Shown here: piece after piece, positions 63,301 through 64,000 of the stretch
How positions within the stretch are numbered: position 1 is the first letter of the stretch
How the letters are laid out: the number at the start of each line of letters is the position of its first letter
NCBI RefSeq assembly: GCF_023983475.1
Contig: NZ_CP092713.1
Coordinates: 186,001-250,000, forward strand
DNA: 64,000 nucleotides
From: Aliivibrio fischeri ATCC 7744 = JCM 18803 = DSM 507
GTDB lineage: Bacteria > Pseudomonadota > Gammaproteobacteria > Enterobacterales > Vibrionaceae
Direction of reading: 5' to 3'
Made by a program: the position numbers and the translations under genes
The notes under the pieces: model-generated
What the model was told of the DNA's origin: nothing
Database searches by the model: none
Seen by the model: only the letters and a program-made list of their open reading frames with translations

Positions 63301-64000
63301 CTAGCCGTTGATCCTGATGGAGATGAGGTTAGCTATAAACTCTCTGATGCAGATATTGCGAAAGGTTTGTTTGCTATCGATGCCACTACAGGCGTGGTGA
63401 CGCTGATTGGTAATTTAGATCATGAAGTAGCCGATTCTCACTCTATTACCATCATTGCGACGTCTACTGATGGCTCAACAAGCCAAGAAAGTTTTGATAT
63501 TACGGTGACGGATGCAGATGGTTCGACACCGGGCGGTGGCGACACGGATAACGATGTAGGTCCGGTAACGGATTCGAATACTGCTGAAAATACCTTATCA
63601 GAGAATGCTGAAATTGGGTCGGTTGTAAACATTACAGGTCTTGCGACAGATCCAGATGGCGATGATGTAACTTATGCATTATCACAAGCAGACATTGATA
63701 CTGGGTTATTTGAAATCGACGCAATCACAGGTGTGGTGACGCTGATTGGTAATTTAGATCATGAAGTAGCCGATTCTCATTCCATCACCATCATTGCGAC
63801 ATCGACCGATGGCTCAACAAGCCAAGAAAGTTTTGATATTACAGTAACGGATGCAGACGGTTCGACACCGGGCGGTGGCGACACCGATAACGATGTGGGT
63901 CCAGTAACGGATTCGAATACTGTTGAAAATACTTTGTCAGAGAATGCTGAAATTGGGTCGGTTGTAAATATCACGGGCCTCGCCGTTGATCCTGATGGAG
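57343..64000 (+). CDS. Giant Lap-type repeat adhesin, 3' end beyond window
   Basis: The frame from ATG 57343 stays open for 2,219 codons to the window edge. Residues 1-120 form a LapA-type N-terminal retention module (QLIVIDKNGNLKLINAGDKV, PGEILL) that ends with the LapG target PAAG (Pro78-Gly81). Residues about 122-163 are a linker. From residue 165 a 113-residue cadherin-like repeat recurs about 18 times: LSENAEIGTVVNITGLA, DPDGDEV (calcium type), GLFEIDAITGVVTLIGNLDH, SITIIATSTDGST, FDITVTDADG and a Gly/Asp linker PGGGDTDNDVGPVTDS. The domestic lapBCDEG genes surround it. The C-terminal ligand-binding and secretion-signal regions lie outside. Known counterpart: LapV/LapA large adhesins. 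No frameshift or stop in the visible part. Confidence 0.95.
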   Translation, partial: MDLNISASKEQLIVIDKNGNLKLINAGDKVLPGEILLESDNGNISLDVNDIPEDDKNIEEILNAILDGEDPSLITEAPAAGEDSGSSLTTSIEIERTGESIIAETDFDTSSLEAIGLSKTQSLTLLEQYKAYRDTGSFDNGITKDTKNSAISNIVDGDEKINAVSENITIGNKVNITGLAVDPDGDNVTYALSQADIDAGLFEIDAITGVVTLIGNLDHEVADSHSITIIAASTDGSTSQESFDITVTDADGSTPGGGDTDNDVGPVTDSNAAENTLSENAEIGTVVNITGLATDPDGDEVTYALSQADIDAGLFDIDATTGVVTLIGNLDHEVADSHSITIIATSTDGSTSQESFDITVTDAGGSTPGGGDTDNDVGPVTDSNAAENTLSENAEIGTVVNITGLATDPDGDEVSYKLSDADIAKGLFAIDATTGVVTLIGNLDHEVADSHSITIIATSTDGSISQESFDITVTDADGMTPGGGDTDNDVGPVTDSNTVENTLSENAEIGSVVNITGLAVDPDGDEVSYKLSDADIAKGLFAIDATTGVVTLIGNLDHEVADSHSITIIATSTDGSTSQESFDITVTDADGSTPGGGDTDNDVGPVTDSNAADNTLSENAEIGSVVNITGLATDPDGDEVSYKLSDADIVKGLFAIDATTGVVTLIGNLDHEVADSHSITIIATSTDGSTSQESFDITVTDADGSRPGGGDTDNDLGPVTDSNAADNTISENAEVGSVVNITGLAVDPDGDEVSYKLSDADIAKGLFAIDAITGVVTLIGNLDHEVADSHSITIIATSTDGSTSQESFDITVTDADGSTPGGGDTDNDVGPVTDSNAADNTLSENAEIGSVVNITGLAVDPDGDEVSYKLSDADIAKGLFAIDATTGVVTLIGNLDHEVADSHSITIIATSTDGSTSQESFDITVTDADGSTPGGGDTDNDVGPVTDSNAAENTLPENAEIGTVVNITGLAVDPDGDEVTYALSQTDIDAGLFEIDAITGVVTLIGNLDHDTADSHSITIIATSTDGSTSQASFDITVTDADGSTPGGGDTDNDVGPVTDSNAADNTLSENAEIGSVVNITGLAVDPDGDEVSYKLSDADIAKGLFAIDATTGVVTLIGNLDHEVADSHSITIIATSTDGSTSEASFDITVTDADGSTPGGGDTDNDVGPVTDSNAAENTLSENAEIGTVVNITGFATDPDGDEVTYALSQTDIDAGLFEIDAITGVVTLIGNLDHDTADSHSITIIATSTDGSTSEASFDITVTDADGSTPGGGDTDNDVGPVRDSNAAENTLSENAEIGTVVNITGLAIDPDGDNVTYALSQADIDAGLFEIDAITGVVTLIGNLDHEVADSHSITIIATSTDGSTSLESFDITVMDADGSTPGGGDTDNDVSPVTDSNAADNTISENAEIGTVVNITGFATDPDGDEVTYALSQTDIDAGLFEIDAITGVVTLIGNLDHDTADSHSITIIATSTDGSTSEASFDITVTDADGSTPGGGDTDNDVGPVRDSNAAENTLSENAEIGTVVNITGLAIDPDGDNVTYALSQADIDAGLFEIDAITGVVTLIGNLDHEVADSHSITIIATSTDGSTSLESFDITVMDADGSTPGGGDTDNDVSPVTDSNAADNTISENAEVGTVVNITGLATDPDGDDVSYKLSDADIAKGLFAIDATTGVVTLIGNLDHDTADSHSITIIATSTDGSTSQESFDITVTDADGSTSGGGDTDNDVGPVTDSNTAENTLSENAEIGSVVNITGLAVDPDGDEVSYKLSDADIAKGLFAIDATTGVVTLIGNLDHEVADSHSITIIATSTDGSTSQESFDITITDADGSTPGGGDTDNDVGPVTDSNAAENTLSENAEVGSVVNITGLAVDPDGDEVSYKLSDADIAKGLFAIDATTGVVTLIGNLDHDTADSHSITIIATSTDGSTSQESFDITVTNADGSTPGGGDTDNDVGPVTDSNTAENTLSENAEIGSVVNITGLAVDPDGDEVSYKLSDADIAKGLFAIDATTGVVTLIGNLDHEVADSHSITIIATSTDGSTSQESFDITVTDADGSTPGGGDTDNDVGPVTDSNTAENTLSENAEIGSVVNITGLATDPDGDDVTYALSQADIDTGLFEIDAITGVVTLIGNLDHEVADSHSITIIATSTDGSTSQESFDITVTDADGSTPGGGDTDNDVGPVTDSNTVENTLSENAEIGSVVNITGLAVDPDG
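57838..64000 (+). repeat. About 18 tandem 339-bp repeats (113 aa) in the adhesin
   Basis: Copies of the same 339-bp unit follow each other in frame; equivalent words (for example the DPDGD codons) recur at 57,892 and then every 339 bp. Two versions of the middle part alternate (TYALSQADIDAGLFEID and SYKLSDADIAKGLFAID). Units vary by scattered substitutions only. The repeat array continues beyond the window. Confidence 0.95.
60928..62283 (+). repeat. 678-bp two-unit duplication inside the adhesin array
   Basis: The unit pair at about 60,928-61,605 is nearly identical to the pair at 61,606-62,283. Both share rare variants not seen elsewhere in the array: VRDSNAAENT, AIDPDGDNV, STSLESFD, MDADGST and VSPVTDSNAADNTIS. 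This marks a recent tandem duplication of two units. Confidence 0.85.

Noticed and set aside
58014-63974. A series of 60-65-codon minus-strand ORFs with similar sequences in the adhesin region
   Set aside because: They recur every 339 bp because the sense strand is a tandem repeat. They have no ribosome sites, and they are antisense shadows of the adhesin frame.

Overview
This window is from a low-GC member of the Vibrionaceae, most likely an Aliivibrio (inference). It spans the replication origin of the secondary chromosome: rctB, an origin with six regularly spaced RctB 12-mers and a DnaA box, parA/parB of the chromosome-2 type, and four parS2-type palindromes. Both window edges cut genes: dgoD on the left and a giant repeat adhesin on the right.

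Layout. (1) 1-21,503: a minus-strand D-galactonate catabolism cluster, dgoR, dgoK, dgoA, dctP, dctQ, dctM, dgoD. dctM (TRAP large permease) is split into two pieces by a 15.4-kb insertion at 1,895-17,322; joining the two ACTAT junctions restores the reading frame exactly. (2) 1,895-17,322: the inserted element. Its left end carries four tightly packed genes: two intact tyrosine recombinases flanking a recombinase-fold protein that lacks the expected Arg, plus a coiled-coil protein. This order matches the intA-tfp-intB-srap module of the strand-biased integrative elements (SE/Tn6283 type) of vibrios. The cargo has four blocks: a winged-helix/SF2 helicase/unknown operon, a controller-protein-like Xre regulator with a C-box, a RES-domain protein, and an operon of SMC-like ATPase, histidine-kinase-like protein and a receiver-phosphotransferase fusion. 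I regard the last operon as the best candidate for an undescribed system, probably defence or stress signalling (inference).

(3) 21,600-40,000: ordinary chromosome-2 genes, including two paralogous small outer-membrane barrels, a glycine-zipper lipoprotein, an RsgA-type GTPase, a SYLF-like lipoprotein, a DnaQ-like exonuclease, ABC-F YbiT, an AA10 chitin monooxygenase, catalase, a patatin-like lipase, Gfa, a fused MsrA-MsrB, an M20 peptidase, a DUF4832-like lipoprotein and RidA. (4) 39,400-48,540: the replication and partition region, with extra RctB-type sites beyond the end of rctB and a run of three parS2 sites after tmcA.

(5) 48,673-64,000: a complete Lap-type biofilm adhesin system. lapC (adaptor), lapG (periplasmic protease), lapD (degenerate GGDEF/EAL receptor) and lapB (ABC exporter) form one operon. 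tolC/lapE and an OmpA-like lipoprotein lie on the opposite strand. They are followed by a giant adhesin with an N-terminal PAAG site for LapG and at least 18 cadherin-like repeats of 113 residues. In known Lap systems, c-di-GMP-bound LapD sequesters LapG so the adhesin stays anchored in the LapE pore; when c-di-GMP falls, LapG cuts the adhesin free.
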